From: Salibacterium qingdaonense | GTDB taxonomy: Bacteria; Bacillota; Bacilli; Bacillales; Marinococcaceae | Assembly: GCF_900114715.1 (NCBI RefSeq) | Contig: NZ_FOTY01000013.1 | Coordinates: forward strand, 1-64,000 | DNA: 64,000 bases | Direction: 5' to 3' | In this document: in pieces, positions 23,878 to 34,400 of the stretch | How positions within the stretch are numbered: position 1 is the first letter of the stretch | How the letters are laid out: each line of letters opens with the position of its first letter | Notes under the pieces: generated by a model | Seen by the model: the letters and a program-made list of their open reading frames with translations, nothing else | What the model was told of the DNA's origin: nothing | Database searches by the model: none | Position numbers and translations under genes: made by a program

Positions 23878-24857
23878 TGAATGAGCTGACATTTCACCGG
23901 CACCGCCGGCTGCGGCGCACCCCGGGCATACGGAAAATGGTACGGGAAACGGTACTGCAGAAAGAAGATCTCATTTTTCCTATTTTTGTACTCGAAGGCC
24001 GCGATATAAAGAACGAAGTACCTTCGATGCCGGGGGTGTACCAGGTGTCTCTGGACCATCTCGGAGAGGAGATGGACCGGTTGGAGTCTTCCGGTGTTCC
24101 TGCCGTCATTGTGTTTGGCATTCCGGAGCACAAAGATGAGAACGGCACCCAGGCGTATGCCGAGGGAGGCATCGTGCAAAAAGCAATCCGGCAGATCAAA
24201 CAAAATCATCCGGAGCTTACGGTTATTGCCGATACCTGTCTCTGCCAGTACACGGACCACGGACACTGTGGTATTATTGAACAGGGTACGATCGTAAACG
24301 ATACGTCACTGGATCTGCTCACCAGGACCGCTGTAAGCCAGGCGGACGCAGGTGCTGACATTATTGCCCCGTCCAACATGATGGACGGCTTCACAGCAGC
24401 TATACGCCGCGGCCTGGATGAAGCGGGTCACACAAACATTCCGGTCATGTCCTATTCTGTCAAATTCGCTTCTGCATTTTACGGTCCATTCCGGGATGCA
24501 GCGCACAGTTCTCCTTCTTTTGGCGACCGGAAAACGTATCAGATGGATCCGCCGAACCGGCTGGAAGCTCTGCGGGAAGCAGCATCAGATGTAGAGGAAG
24601 GGGCGGATTTTCTCATTGTGAAACCGGCGCTTTCCTACCTTGACGTTGTGCATGAAGTGAAAAAGGAAACAGCTAAACCGGTTGTGGCATATAACGTATC
24701 CGGCGAATATGCCATGATAAAAGCTGCTGCTGCCAATGGCTGGATTGATGAAAAAGAAGTTGTCATGGAAAAACTGATGAGCATGAAAAGAGCCGGTGCT
24801 GATCTCATTGTCACCTACTTTGCGATAGACGCCGCGGCCTGGATAGATCAGGAATAA
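23877..24857 (+). CDS. hemB: delta-aminolevulinic acid dehydratase (porphobilinogen synthase)
   Basis: Condenses two 5-aminolevulinates into porphobilinogen. 326 residues from ATG 23877. The zinc-type cysteine cluster [13 protein letters not shown] lies around residues 120-132. The Schiff-base lysines lie near residue 196 ([17 protein letters not shown]) and near residue 250 ([12 protein letters not shown]). AAAGGAGG lies 8 bases before this ATG; the GTG one codon earlier is possible. Followed by a terminator, after which hemL starts with its own ribosome site. Confidence 0.95.
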   Translation: MNELTFHRHRRLRRTPGIRKMVRETVLQKEDLIFPIFVLEGRDIKNEVPSMPGVYQVSLDHLGEEMDRLESSGVPAVIVFGIPEHKDENGTQAYAEGGIVQKAIRQIKQNHPELTVIADTCLCQYTDHGHCGIIEQGTIVNDTSLDLLTRTAVSQADAGADIIAPSNMMDGFTAAIRRGLDEAGHTNIPVMSYSVKFASAFYGPFRDAAHSSPSFGDRKTYQMDPPNRLEALREAASDVEEGADFLIVKPALSYLDVVHEVKKETAKPVVAYNVSGEYAMIKAAAANGWIDEKEVVMEKLMSMKRAGADLIVTYFAIDAAAWIDQE

Positions 24858-24872
24858 TATCAAAAATCACAG

Positions 24873-24902
24873 GGAGCTGTCTTTCATCGCAGCTCCTTTT
24901 TT
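24873..24902 (+). terminator. terminator between hemB and hemL
   Basis: GGAGCTG pairs with CAGCTCC around a 10-base loop, followed by TTTTTT. It may be a partial terminator, as hemL belongs to the same pathway. Confidence 0.75.
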
Positions 24903-24994
24903 ATAACGAACAAAGAAGAAGACAGGACAGGCCTTTGGTTTATTTGATAAGCTGGAAGGGGAAGATGAAAAGACATAGTAAAGGAGTGTTTGAA

Positions 24995-26284
24995 GTGAAA
25001 ACGTTTGATAAGTCCCAGGCGGCGTTTGATGAAGCAGAACCGCTTATGCCGGGCGGGGTAAGCAGCCCGGTTCGTACGTATAACTCCGTCGGTCATCCGC
25101 CTGTTTATATTGAAGAAGGAAAAGGCTCCAAAGTATGGGACCTTGATGGTAATGAATTTATTGATTATGTTCTATCCTGGGGGCCGTTGATCCGCGGCCA
25201 TGCTGATGATCATGTGGTCGAACAGTTGAAAAAAGCTACCGAAAAAGGCACCAGCTTCGGCACCTCTCATCAAATGGAAACAAAACTGGCTGAACTCATT
25301 ATTGACCGGGTCCCTTCGATTGATGTCGTGCGGATGGTAAACTCCGGCACGGAAGCGACCATGAGTGCGCTCCGCCTTGCCCGCGGTTTTACAGGACGTG
25401 ATAAAATCGTCAAAATGGAAGGTTGTTACCACGGTCACGGGGATTCCCTTCTTATTAAGGCAGGATCCGGTGTGGCAACGCTCGGCCTTCCGGACAGCCC
25501 AGGCGTACCATCTGGTACTGCTTCCAACACGCTGACAGTACCTTATAACGATCTGGAAAGTTTAAAACTCGCGTTTGAGAAATACGGAGAAGAGATTGCC
25601 GCCGTAATTATGGAGCCGGTCACTGGAAACATGGGTGTTGTCCTCCCTGAAGAAGGATTTCTGCAGGGTGTCCGCGATATTACGAATGAAAACGGAAGCC
25701 TCCTTATTTTTGATGAAGTGATGACCGGCTTTCGTGTCGGTTATAACAGTGCGCAGGGTGAGTTCGGCGTCACACCGGATTTGACCTGTCTCGGAAAAAC
25801 AATCGGCGGTGGACTTCCGGTCGGTGCTTACGGTGGACGTCAAGATATTATGGCAAAAATCGCCCCGGACGGTTCGATTTATCAGGCCGGCACGTTGTCG
25901 GGCAATCCTCTTGCCATGACAGCGGGCTATGAGACACTCAGCCAGCTTACTCCGGCAGACTATGAGCGGTTCCGCAAGCTCGGAGACCAGCTCGCTGATG
26001 GACTGGAAGCAGCCGCCTCCAAGCACGGGATACCGCATCATGTAAACCGCGCCGGTGCCATGACGACGCTTTTCTTCACAGAAGAAAAAGTAACAGACTT
26101 TGCTTCCGCAAAAACATCAGATCTTCATATGTTCGCCGCTTATTTCCGGGAAATGATGCAGCAGGGCATATCTCTGCCGCCTTCGCAGTTTGAAGGAATC
26201 TTTTTATCCACGTCTCACAGCGAAGAAGACATTGAGAAAACGATTGATGCCGCAGAAAAGACGTTTTCTAAAATAAAGGCATAA
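24995..26284 (+). CDS. hemL: glutamate-1-semialdehyde 2,1-aminomutase
   Basis: PLP enzyme that converts glutamate-1-semialdehyde to 5-aminolevulinate, the second C5-pathway step. 429 residues with the class III aminotransferase motifs: [10 protein letters not shown] at the start, [14 protein letters not shown], and the PLP lysine in [17 protein letters not shown] around residue 268. The frame extends to 24935, but AAAGGAGTG upstream of GTG 24995 fixes the start and gives the usual length. Confidence 0.95.
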   Translation: MKTFDKSQAAFDEAEPLMPGGVSSPVRTYNSVGHPPVYIEEGKGSKVWDLDGNEFIDYVLSWGPLIRGHADDHVVEQLKKATEKGTSFGTSHQMETKLAELIIDRVPSIDVVRMVNSGTEATMSALRLARGFTGRDKIVKMEGCYHGHGDSLLIKAGSGVATLGLPDSPGVPSGTASNTLTVPYNDLESLKLAFEKYGEEIAAVIMEPVTGNMGVVLPEEGFLQGVRDITNENGSLLIFDEVMTGFRVGYNSAQGEFGVTPDLTCLGKTIGGGLPVGAYGGRQDIMAKIAPDGSIYQAGTLSGNPLAMTAGYETLSQLTPADYERFRKLGDQLADGLEAAASKHGIPHHVNRAGAMTTLFFTEEKVTDFASAKTSDLHMFAAYFREMMQQGISLPPSQFEGIFLSTSHSEEDIEKTIDAAEKTFSKIKA

Positions 26285-26330
26285 AAAAAGAGCAGTACCG
26301 GGGATTACATCTCCGGGCTGCTCTTTTTTT
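26283..26330. terminator. bidirectional terminator between hemL and the MFS gene
   Basis: AAAGAGCAG/CTGCTCTTT with an inner CCGGGG...CTCCGGG stem, an A run on the left and a T run on the right, so it can serve both strands. It overlaps the last codons of the minus-strand MFS gene. Confidence 0.85.
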
Positions 26331-27615
26331 GTGGAGGCGGGGAAGCAAAGGCGAGTACTGCGGCTGTGACAGGAAGAATGGTCATCATCCAGAGAATCTC
26401 GTTGTACTGTCCGAAATAGTCAAAAGCCATGCCGAAAGGAAGCGGGCCCAGTGCTGATCCTATGACAACAGCGGTTGTTGCAAAGCTCTTTAGTTTGCCG
26501 ATATGATTAAGACCGAAATATTCCGGCCATATCATGTTATTGCAGATTTTTGTCATACCGTCAAAAACGCCCCATAACACAATGAAAATGATAACGCTCC
26601 AAACGGTTTGAGCATATACAAGAAGGACCAGTGTTAAAGAGCTCAAAAGAAAACTGAACGAGTAAACCATATGCAGTTTTATCCGTTCAACGACAAAACC
26701 TGCCGCAAGGGTGAACAAAAACGCTGTGATCGGCATTAAACTGAGTAGAAACGCAATGATCGGCCGCTCAATACCCTTTTCTCCTAAAATGGAAAACAAG
26801 TGAATCGTAATACCTGTATTCACCAAAGAGGGAACGACTGCACAAAACAGCGCAAACCAAAACGATTTCGTACGGATGGCGGCGTCAACCGACCAGGAGG
26901 ATTCGTCCCGCTCTTTCGCTGATGCAGCTGCTGCTTCCTCCATATTACCGTTTTGGCCGTCATTATCAGGAAGCAGACCGACATCTTCCGGACGGTTCCG
27001 GATGAAAATAAACGCCGCAGGAACAAAAACGATAAGAAGTATGGTTCCCCAGAACATCCATGCGAATCTCCAACCTCCCAACTCGATGAGAAAGAAATGA
27101 ACAGGCGGCATGGTGGCACCGCTGGCGAGAACACCGAGGGTCATAAAACTGAATGCACGTCCCCTCTGCCTTGAAAACCACTGGGGGACCAAAGTGTTTG
27201 GCACTAATGTCATCGACCCCTGCCCGAAAAGACGAAGCATAAAAAAGCCGATAAACATCATCACCGGTCCTATGACTGCACTGTTCCAAAAGCATGCTGC
27301 CCCAAGAAGTGTTCCGACAAGAACAGTTGTATATCGCTGCCCTTTTTTATCAATCAGGCGTCCTGTCAAAAACAGCAGAAGTCCGGCGGTAAGAGTAGCC
27401 CCTGAATAAAGACTGGAAATCATCGTGCGGTTTCCTTCAAACTCTTCAATGTAAATATCCATAAATACAGAAATGGAATACGTCTGTCCCGGCCCTGAAA
27501 AGAAGGCCCCCAGAGCCGCCATAGCCACAATCAGCCAGCCGTAAAAAAACGGCGGATGAAGGGGCAGTTTATCTTTCCCGATCCCGCGCGCCGTCTGATT
27601 ATCAGAAAAATTCAT
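26305..27615 (-). CDS. MFS transporter
   Basis: A 436-residue protein with twelve predicted membrane segments and the cytoplasmic MFS signature between segments 2 and 3 (GRLIDKKGQRYTT). There is a central hydrophilic loop (about residues 205-235) and a short charged C-tail. The general look is that of OFA/monocarboxylate-type MFS carriers, but the substrate cannot be read. Transcribed alone, opposite to its neighbours, inserted between hemL and spoVID, which are adjacent in B. subtilis; probably an accessory gene. Confidence 0.85.
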   Translation of the reverse strand: MNFSDNQTARGIGKDKLPLHPPFFYGWLIVAMAALGAFFSGPGQTYSISVFMDIYIEEFEGNRTMISSLYSGATLTAGLLLFLTGRLIDKKGQRYTTVLVGTLLGAACFWNSAVIGPVMMFIGFFMLRLFGQGSMTLVPNTLVPQWFSRQRGRAFSFMTLGVLASGATMPPVHFFLIELGGWRFAWMFWGTILLIVFVPAAFIFIRNRPEDVGLLPDNDGQNGNMEEAAAASAKERDESSWSVDAAIRTKSFWFALFCAVVPSLVNTGITIHLFSILGEKGIERPIIAFLLSLMPITAFLFTLAAGFVVERIKLHMVYSFSFLLSSLTLVLLVYAQTVWSVIIFIVLWGVFDGMTKICNNMIWPEYFGLNHIGKLKSFATTAVVIGSALGPLPFGMAFDYFGQYNEILWMMTILPVTAAVLAFASPPPQKKSSPEM

Positions 27616-27845
27616 CTTATCCCTAATCCCCTTTTCCTTATGTCCCTGGTCACAAATGGGCGAGAATCAATCGGTAAATATACGAATACATTCTATCAAT
27701 CTGCCATATGAAACACAATGCAGCGGAATTGCTGTTCATAGTTTTTGTGGACACGGCATATAGTGAAAGGGATAACGAATGAAGGTTGAAGCTTTCATGA
27801 TAGAGACAACCTTGCGCATACCTGATACAAAGGAGGGCTTAACGT

Positions 27846-28850
27846 ATGACAGAAGCACACTCTTCGGAGCTGACGTTCAGTCTGGAAGAATCGGTGTGGC
27901 TGAATCAAGGCGAAAAGATCAAGGAACTGGTGTCACTGGGGTTGGATCCGGATATTAGAATTGAAGAAAAATATGATTATGTCGACATTAAAGGCGGGCT
28001 GTACTTGAAAGGGGAATATTATCCCGAAACAGAAAATCAGGAGAACGCGGAAGAGAGAGAGCCTGCTCCTCGTTACATTGAAAGAAATAATCGGAGAGAA
28101 GATGGAATCGGCGAACTGAAGCACTTTTTCCCAGTGGATGTGACGGTGCCGTTGAACCGGATTCATCATCTTGATGATGTGTATGTAACGATTGACAGCT
28201 TTGACTATGATCTTCCGGAACCAGGCTGCATTCAATTAACAGCGGATGTAAGTATTTCGGGGGTACAGGAACGCGTGCATCAGCAAGAGACGGGGGAAGT
28301 AGAGGAACCGGCTGCTGTTGAGCCCCTCCCGGTGTGGGAAATGGAAGATGTAATCCGGCCGGAGAGTGAAGAAGAGAGAGAACAGGACAGTTATGAAGAA
28401 GACAGCAAAGAGACAGAGTTGTTGGCAGATACGCAGCAAAGGGAAGAAGAGATGGATACAGAGGAAGATACATCTGACATCGTCACGTCTTTTCATACAC
28501 GTGAAACAGAAGAAGACCCTCTCACGGCACATTCAAAAAGAGACGATGACCTGCCGGAGGAGCTGGAAGCTGAAGACGACAGCGGTACGGATGAAACGGG
28601 GGAACCAGGGGACCGGGATGATAATGCCTTGTATTTAACGAAAATGATGACGAGTGGAGAAGAAGATTTCTCCCGGCTTAAGATGTGCATTATCCAGGAA
28701 AATGAATCAATCGAACAAATTGCCCAGCGGTACCAGACAACGGCGGGACACCTGCTTCGATTTAACCGGCTGAATCATGAACATGTAGAGGAAGGGCAGA
28801 TACTATATATCCCCGCCCCCGTTTCCACGTCCGGACCGGACAGCAGCTGA
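27846..28850 (+). CDS. spoVID: stage VI sporulation protein D (spore coat assembly)
   Basis: Coat morphogenetic protein that tethers coat layers to the SpoIVA basement layer and drives encasement. The 334-residue protein has the conserved N-terminal domain (LTFSLEESVWLNQGEKIKEL, with a beta-rich region to about 145). A long, very acidic Glu/Asp linker (about 150-270) leads to a C-terminal LysM-like domain (about 280-330). Position after hemL supports the call. AAAGGAGG precedes the ATG. A sigma-E-like CATACC lies at about 27819, but the -35 match is poor. The ysxE gene that usually follows is absent. Confidence 0.88.
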   Translation: MTEAHSSELTFSLEESVWLNQGEKIKELVSLGLDPDIRIEEKYDYVDIKGGLYLKGEYYPETENQENAEEREPAPRYIERNNRREDGIGELKHFFPVDVTVPLNRIHHLDDVYVTIDSFDYDLPEPGCIQLTADVSISGVQERVHQQETGEVEEPAAVEPLPVWEMEDVIRPESEEEREQDSYEEDSKETELLADTQQREEEMDTEEDTSDIVTSFHTRETEEDPLTAHSKRDDDLPEELEAEDDSGTDETGEPGDRDDNALYLTKMMTSGEEDFSRLKMCIIQENESIEQIAQRYQTTAGHLLRFNRLNHEHVEEGQILYIPAPVSTSGPDSS

Positions 28851-28880
28851 TACCGGCTTCATACACGGTCATCCGTACGT

Positions 28881-29120
28881 TCAGCGGGTGACCGTGCAGC
28901 AAAGGTACGCACCGGTCAGCAAAAAGAGAAGCATCACGTCAAACGTGGTCGGAAAGATCAATGTACGGATTACTTGAAAAATAATCAGAATTAACAGTAT
29001 CTGCATGACAGCAAGTTTCCACTTCCACCACCATCTCCGCTTCGGCCTGTGATGGTGGTGCTTTTTTTTATGTTTTCGGGGAGGGGGACACGGCGGGCCT
29101 GGATAAGGGGGATAACCCAT
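28881..29120 (-). CDS. small Pro/His/Arg-rich membrane protein (unknown)
   Basis: A 79-residue ORF with an excellent ribosome site on the minus strand (AAAGGAGG, 6 bases before the ATG). The N-terminus is GYPPYPGPP-like, followed by a lysine/histidine/arginine block and a WWWKWK cluster, then two hydrophobic segments (about residues 35-53 and 58-75). Proline/glycine/tyrosine-rich starts of this kind are common in spore coat proteins and the gene converges on spoVID, so a spore role is possible, but I recognise no family. It sits where ysxE would be in B. subtilis. Confidence 0.6.
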   Translation of the reverse strand: MGYPPYPGPPCPPPRKHKKKHHHHRPKRRWWWKWKLAVMQILLILIIFQVIRTLIFPTTFDVMLLFLLTGAYLCCTVTR

Positions 29121-29230
29121 GACAATCCTCCTTTCTGCAGGATGGATACTTTTCTCTCCTCTTATGCATATGCAGGTCCTCTATAAATGTTGCCGTTTGA
29201 AGAAGGTTCCTCTTCATGAAGGAATGCGCC

Positions 29231-29259
29231 TTGACGAGAGTGTCTTTTCCCCGTAAAAT
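29231..29259 (+). promoter_or_regulatory. sigma-A promoter of the valS T-box transcript
   Basis: TTGACG (29231-29236), 17-base spacer, TAAAAT (29254-29259), directly ahead of the T-box leader. Confidence 0.65.
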
Positions 29260-29265
29260 ATGACT

Positions 29266-29519
29266 ATACTTACTATAGAAACTGCGAACAACAGGGAGGA
29301 GTACGGATTATTCCACCTGAAACAGAGAGAAAAACCCGAGGCTGAAAGGTTTTTTGAGGAAGGATATCCGGAAGGTCGCCCTGGAGCTGCTTTTCTGAAA
29401 CGGCAGTAGGAAAAGCCGGAGCCCCCGTTATCCAGATGAAGCGCACAGCCGAAACAGCTGTGAATAAAGGTGGTACCGCGAAACTCTTCGTCCTTTGAAC
29501 AGGGTGAAGGGATTTTTTT
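29266..29519 (+). promoter_or_regulatory. T-box leader of valS-folC (valine type)
   Basis: The conserved AAAGGTGGTACCGCG lies at 29466-29480, followed by a terminator (about 29484-29519) with a T run. In Stem I, CGGAT pairs with ATCCG and AGGG with CCCT. The 3' loop strand reads GAAGGTCG, containing GTC (valine). Context (valS) agrees. The leader controls valyl-tRNA synthetase by sensing uncharged tRNA-Val. The exact specifier register was set by eye. Confidence 0.88.
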
Positions 29520-29553
29520 ATGCCGGAAACAAAAATTACAAGGAGGAAATGTG

Positions 29554-32196
29554 ATGACGGAACAACATACAAAGATGCCGACCAAATATGACCCGCGTGA
29601 CACGGAAACGAAGTGGTATCCATATTGGACGGAGCAATCCTATTTTGAAGCAGAAGGATCGGGGAAGAAAGAGCCGTTTACCATAGTCATTCCGCCGCCG
29701 AACGTAACCGGCAGGCTTCATCTCGGCCATGCCTGGGATACAACGCTGCAGGATATTCTATCCCGTCTGAAGCGGATGCAGGGGTATGACACGCTCTGGC
29801 TGCCGGGAATGGATCATGCTGGTATTGCCACCCAGGCGAAGGTGGAAGGAAGACTGAAAGAAGAAGGTATGGACCGCCATGAACTCGGCCGCGAGCGTTT
29901 CCTGGAAAAAACGTGGGAATGGAAGGAAGAATACGCTGAGTTTATTCGGCAGCAGTGGGCGAAACTTGGTCTTTCCCTGGACTATTCCAGAGAGCGGTTT
30001 ACGCTGGATGAAGGATTGTCCACAGCGGTTCGTGAAGTTTTTGTTTCCCTTTACAATAAAGGTTTGATTTACCGGGGACAGTATATTATTAACTGGGATC
30101 CGGACACCCAGACTGCCCTTTCCGACATTGAGGTTGATTACAAAGACGTACAGGGTCACTTTTACCATATGAAATATCCGCTGAAAGATGGAAGCGGTCA
30201 TATTGAAGTCGCGACGACAAGACCGGAAACGATGCTTGGAGACACCGCTGTCGCCGTGCATCCGGAGGATGAGCGTTACAACCATCTCATCGGACAGACT
30301 GTTGTTCTGCCGGTCATCGGTCGTGAGATAGAGATCATCGCCGATGAGTATGTGGATATGGAGTTTGGTTCGGGTGCAGTGAAAATCACTCCGGCTCATG
30401 ATCCGAACGACTTTGAAATGGGGAACCGGCATAATCTTGAACGCATTCTGGTGATGGATGAATCAGGCACGATGAATAAGAACGCGGCCCGCTATCAGGG
30501 TCTTGATCGTTTTGAATGCCGCACACAGCTCGTGAAAGATCTGCAGGAAGACGGTGTACTGTTTGAGATTGAAGCTCACGAGCATTCTGTCGGTCACTCC
30601 GAGCGCAGCGGCGCCGTGGTGGAACCGTACCTTTCCACGCAGTGGTTTGTGAAAATGAAACCACTGGCAGAACAGGCGGTGAACCTTCAGAATCAGGAGG
30701 AAAAAGTACACTTCGTCCCGGACCGGTTTGAAAAAACGTACCTGCACTGGCTTGAAAATATCCGCGATTGGTGTATTTCACGCCAGCTCTGGTGGGGCCA
30801 CCGGATACCGGCTTGGTACCATAAAGAAACGAAAGAGATGCATGTCGGTCATACGGCACCGTCCAACCCGGAAGAATGGGAGCAGGACGAAGATGTCCTT
30901 GATACGTGGTTCAGCTCCGCGTTGTGGCCGTTTTCGACGATGGGCTGGCCGGACAGGGAAGACTCGGATTTTCAGCTTTTTTACCCAACCAATGTGCTTG
31001 TTACCGGTTATGATATCATCTTTTTCTGGGTCTCCCGCATGATCTTTCAAGGTTTGGAATTCACCGGGCAGCGACCATTTAAAGATGTTCTCATCCACGG
31101 ACTCGTCCGTGACGCCGAAGGCCGGAAGATGAGCAAATCGCTCGGCAACGGAGTCGATCCGATGGACGTGATCGACCAATACGGTGCCGATGCACTGCGC
31201 TTCTTCCTTGCAACAGGAACGACACCGGGTAATGATCTTCGTTTTCACTGGGAAAAGATCGAAGCAAACTGGAACTTTGCCAACAAGATCTGGAACGCGT
31301 CCCGGTTTGCGCTTATGAATATGGGAAATCTCGCTTATGAAGATATGGATCTGAATGGAGACAAAACGATTGCCGACCGCTGGATTCTTACGCGTCTGGA
31401 GGAAACTATCCGTGATGTAACACGCCTCATGGACAACTATGAATTCGGTGAAGTTGGACGTCTATTATATAACTTTATATGGGATGACGTGTGCGATTGG
31501 TACATTGAGATGGCTAAACTTCCTCTGTACGGGGATGATGAGGCGGCAAGACATACAACACGCTCGGTTCTTGCTCACGTACTCGAACAGACGATGCGGC
31601 TGCTGCATCCTATCATGCCGTTCATTACAGAAGAAATCTGGCAGCATCTCCCGCACGATGGTTCATCCATCACAGTGGCAAAGTGGCCGGCAGCCGATGA
31701 ATCACGGATGGATCCGGAATCGGTGGAGGACGTGGATCTGCTGAAACACGTCATTCGTTCTGTCCGCAATACGCGCGCTGAAATGAACGTCGCTCCGAGT
31801 AAGGAAATCGATCTGCAGATGAAACCGCAGAATGACGACGTACAGAAACGCCTGGAACGCGGGCGCACGTATCTTAAACGCTTCTCAAACTCCGGGCAGC
31901 TGACGATTGATCCTGCTTTGAAGGTTCCGGAAAAGTCTGTCTCCCACGTTTTAAGTGGAGCGGAGCTTTATATGCCGCTTGCCGGACTGATTGATCTCGA
32001 GGAGGAAATCGCCCGTCTGGAAAAAGAGAAGGAGAAGCTGGATAAAGAAGTCGAACGCGTCCAAAAGAAACTGGAGAACGAAGGCTTTATCCAGAAAGCC
32101 CCGGAAAATGTCGTTGCCGAAGAACGGGAAAAAGAAAAAGATTACATGGAAAAACGAGAGAAAGTAACAGCCCGGATTCAGGAATTAAAAGCATAA
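29554..32196 (+). CDS. valS: valyl-tRNA synthetase
   Basis: Class I synthetase of 880 residues. The HIGH-type motif is in [13 protein letters not shown] (about residue 45), the editing domain [10 protein letters not shown] lies about residue 220, KMSKS is in [11 protein letters not shown] (about residue 525), and an anticodon-binding domain and a C-terminal coiled coil (Glu/Lys heptads, last about 65 residues) follow. AAGGAGG at 29540-29546 selects ATG 29554. The frame runs upstream through the T-box terminator, so earlier starts are artefacts. folC follows after 27 bases with no terminator. Confidence 0.97.
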   Translation: MTEQHTKMPTKYDPRDTETKWYPYWTEQSYFEAEGSGKKEPFTIVIPPPNVTGRLHLGHAWDTTLQDILSRLKRMQGYDTLWLPGMDHAGIATQAKVEGRLKEEGMDRHELGRERFLEKTWEWKEEYAEFIRQQWAKLGLSLDYSRERFTLDEGLSTAVREVFVSLYNKGLIYRGQYIINWDPDTQTALSDIEVDYKDVQGHFYHMKYPLKDGSGHIEVATTRPETMLGDTAVAVHPEDERYNHLIGQTVVLPVIGREIEIIADEYVDMEFGSGAVKITPAHDPNDFEMGNRHNLERILVMDESGTMNKNAARYQGLDRFECRTQLVKDLQEDGVLFEIEAHEHSVGHSERSGAVVEPYLSTQWFVKMKPLAEQAVNLQNQEEKVHFVPDRFEKTYLHWLENIRDWCISRQLWWGHRIPAWYHKETKEMHVGHTAPSNPEEWEQDEDVLDTWFSSALWPFSTMGWPDREDSDFQLFYPTNVLVTGYDIIFFWVSRMIFQGLEFTGQRPFKDVLIHGLVRDAEGRKMSKSLGNGVDPMDVIDQYGADALRFFLATGTTPGNDLRFHWEKIEANWNFANKIWNASRFALMNMGNLAYEDMDLNGDKTIADRWILTRLEETIRDVTRLMDNYEFGEVGRLLYNFIWDDVCDWYIEMAKLPLYGDDEAARHTTRSVLAHVLEQTMRLLHPIMPFITEEIWQHLPHDGSSITVAKWPAADESRMDPESVEDVDLLKHVIRSVRNTRAEMNVAPSKEIDLQMKPQNDDVQKRLERGRTYLKRFSNSGQLTIDPALKVPEKSVSHVLSGAELYMPLAGLIDLEEEIARLEKEKEKLDKEVERVQKKLENEGFIQKAPENVVAEEREKEKDYMEKREKVTARIQELKA

Positions 32197-32223
32197 TAGA
32201 TAGAAATCGAGAGGGATGCAGTC

Positions 32224-33519
32224 ATGCAGACGTACAAAGAAGCCCTCAGCTGGCTTTCGGAGTTGAGCGCCCACGGCATCAGGCCCGGTCTGGACCGGGT
32301 CCGAATGATGCTTGAGGGGCTCGGCAATCCGGAGCGGCGGCTGAAGAGTATCCATGTTGGAGGAACGAACGGAAAAGGGTCGACGACCGCTTTTCTGAAA
32401 GAACCTATGAAAGAAGCCGGTCTGGTATGCGGCACGTTCACTTCCCCGTATGTACATGAATTCAGGGAACGTATCGCAGTGAACGGAGAGCCTGTATCGG
32501 AGGAAGATTTTCTGAAAAGCGCCCAAGCGGTGCGGCCGGTCGTGGAAAGCGTCGCAAAAACACCCTTTGGACCACCGACGGAATTTGAAGTACTGACGGT
32601 CATCGCGGCTCATTATTTCGCTTCCTCTGCCTTTCCCGATGTGGTTGTCTGGGAAGTCGGTCTCGGCGGAAGACTGGATTCAACGAATGCCGTTCATCCT
32701 ATGATCAGCATCATTACCAACGTGGGGCATGACCACCAGGCGATTCTCGGAGATACCATTGAAGAGATTGCACGGGAGAAAGCAGGAATTATCAAGTCGG
32801 GCGTACCGGTTGTGACATGTGACACGAATCCGGAAGTGACAGAGATCTTCGAGGAAGCGGCTGAAGACGCGCGGACGAGACTGTACCGACTGGACCGTGA
32901 TTTTCATGTCACACATGCAGAGCCAGAGTCTTCTGGATGGACGTTCTCTTTTCAGTCCATTTTAAACCATATCCCCGATTTGAAGATTTCGATGCTCGGC
33001 CGCCATCAAACAAAAAATGCGGCAGCAGCCTTGATGGCATTTCGGTATTTGATGCTGTATTATGCCCTGCCGGTGGACGAGGACCATATACGGCGCGGAC
33101 TTCAGAAAGCGTCCTGGATCGGCCGTATGGATTACCGGGAAACAACACCGCCGCTCCTTCTCGACGGCGCTCATAATAAAGAAGGAATGGAAAGTCTGGT
33201 CGAGGCACTTGAGGACCATTTTCCTGAACGTCCCATTCATCTGATTGTTGGCATGACGAAAGAGAAGGATCCGGCTGTCCTTTTGGAACCACTGAAAACA
33301 CTGCCCATTCAATCAGCGGCAGTCGTTGGTTTTGACTTTTTCCGGGCCGCATCGGCGGAAGAAACAGCTGCCCAAAGCCCTATTCCTGATACAAAAGCCC
33401 TGTCTGACTGGAAAGCAGCCTGGGAAAAAATGAAGCAGACCGCTTCACCGGGGGATATTATTGTAGCTGCAGGCTCTCTGTATTTTATTTCAGAAGTGGC
33501 AGCGGAAGAGAAAAAATAG
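32224..33519 (+). CDS. folC: folylpolyglutamate / dihydrofolate synthase
   Basis: Mur-ligase-family enzyme that adds glutamate to folates (and to dihydropteroate). 431 residues: P-loop HVGGTNGKGSTT near residue 45, the TSPYVHEFRERI loop, the EVGLGGRLDSTN motif, and the C-terminal ligase domain with LLDGAHN. Part of the valS transcript, as in B. subtilis, and closed by a terminator. Confidence 0.94.
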   Translation: MQTYKEALSWLSELSAHGIRPGLDRVRMMLEGLGNPERRLKSIHVGGTNGKGSTTAFLKEPMKEAGLVCGTFTSPYVHEFRERIAVNGEPVSEEDFLKSAQAVRPVVESVAKTPFGPPTEFEVLTVIAAHYFASSAFPDVVVWEVGLGGRLDSTNAVHPMISIITNVGHDHQAILGDTIEEIAREKAGIIKSGVPVVTCDTNPEVTEIFEEAAEDARTRLYRLDRDFHVTHAEPESSGWTFSFQSILNHIPDLKISMLGRHQTKNAAAALMAFRYLMLYYALPVDEDHIRRGLQKASWIGRMDYRETTPPLLLDGAHNKEGMESLVEALEDHFPERPIHLIVGMTKEKDPAVLLEPLKTLPIQSAAVVGFDFFRAASAEETAAQSPIPDTKALSDWKAAWEKMKQTASPGDIIVAAGSLYFISEVAAEEKK

Positions 33520-33529
33520 AATAGTTTCA

Positions 33530-33562
33530 AAAAAACTGTGTCCAGGGCGGCACAGTTTTTTT
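33530..33562 (+). terminator. terminator after folC
   Basis: AAAAAACTGTG pairs with CACAGTTTTTTT around a 10-base loop. Confidence 0.8.
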
Positions 33563-33713
33563 GAATATCCTTCTTTTGCATGATAGGCGGGAGAAAGAAA
33601 TGGTGTCTTGGATCCATTTGTGAGGAATTTTATTCCATTGACCCGAGCGGTTGGACATGCCATGATACGAAAGAAGAACGAAATCAGCAGAAAAAAAGAA
33701 GGAGGATGGGTCT

Positions 33714-34400
33714 ATGGTCTTTGCTGCTATGGCGGCCGCAGCGGTTATCTGTTTTATTGTGCTCGGAAAACTACCGGCATCATGGAATCGGGGAACACAG
33801 GCACAACTTGTACTTTCGGCTTTATTAACCGCCGCACTCATATATCTGTTACATCAATTATATTCGTTCCCGGCAGCCGCCGTCGTTTTTCTCGTATTTA
33901 TGCTGTTATTTTCTTTTCTTATTGGAAAACAAATACAGTATGCAGAAGAAGCTGCAGTAGAAGAGGAACAGTTTCCTTTCCTGAGAGAAGAAGACCTTGT
34001 GGGAAAAAGCCTGGAACCAAAGGCGCAGGAACCGTTTGAGAGAGAAGGCCGCAGGGAAAGGACGAATACAGACCAGGCCACAAGCGCACCAGAAGAAAAC
34101 AAGCAGCCATTTCCTGAACCAGGGAGTGTGGGCTCCGTTACGGAACAGGAACTGATGGAGGAAGAAGAACACTTTTTTCAACGGAGAGCTTTCATGATTG
34201 AAGAAGAACCGCAGGAAGAATCAGAAGAAGAGACAACGGATACCCCGCTTTTTGTGCAGGAGGATGTATCGGATAAGGAAGTCAGCACATCCAACAAGGT
34301 AGAAGATGGTTCCTGGTCGGATAAACGGTCACGGCTGCTTGATGAGCTTGATGAACAGACCGCAGATAACCTGGAGAAACGGGTGGAGGACCGCCGATGA
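33714..34400 (+). CDS. membrane protein with acidic cytoplasmic tail, first gene of pilus locus (unknown)
   Basis: A 228-residue protein with three hydrophobic segments in residues 1-75, then a strongly Glu-rich, low-complexity tail of about 150 residues. No recognised domain. AAGGAGG lies 8 bases before the ATG. It overlaps the next gene by ATGA and heads the pilus gene string, so it is probably co-expressed with pilBTC. It could be an accessory factor of the pilus machine or a passenger; the sequence does not say. Confidence 0.7.
   Translation: MVFAAMAAAAVICFIVLGKLPASWNRGTQAQLVLSALLTAALIYLLHQLYSFPAAAVVFLVFMLLFSFLIGKQIQYAEEAAVEEEQFPFLREEDLVGKSLEPKAQEPFEREGRRERTNTDQATSAPEENKQPFPEPGSVGSVTEQELMEEEEHFFQRRAFMIEEEPQEESEEETTDTPLFVQEDVSDKEVSTSNKVEDGSWSDKRSRLLDELDEQTADNLEKRVEDRR

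Noticed and set aside
33608-34039. 143-residue frame overlapping the first pilus-locus gene
   Set aside because: Out of frame with the gene at 33714, which has a clear AAGGAGG and membrane segments; the alternative is Arg/Ser-rich nonsense.
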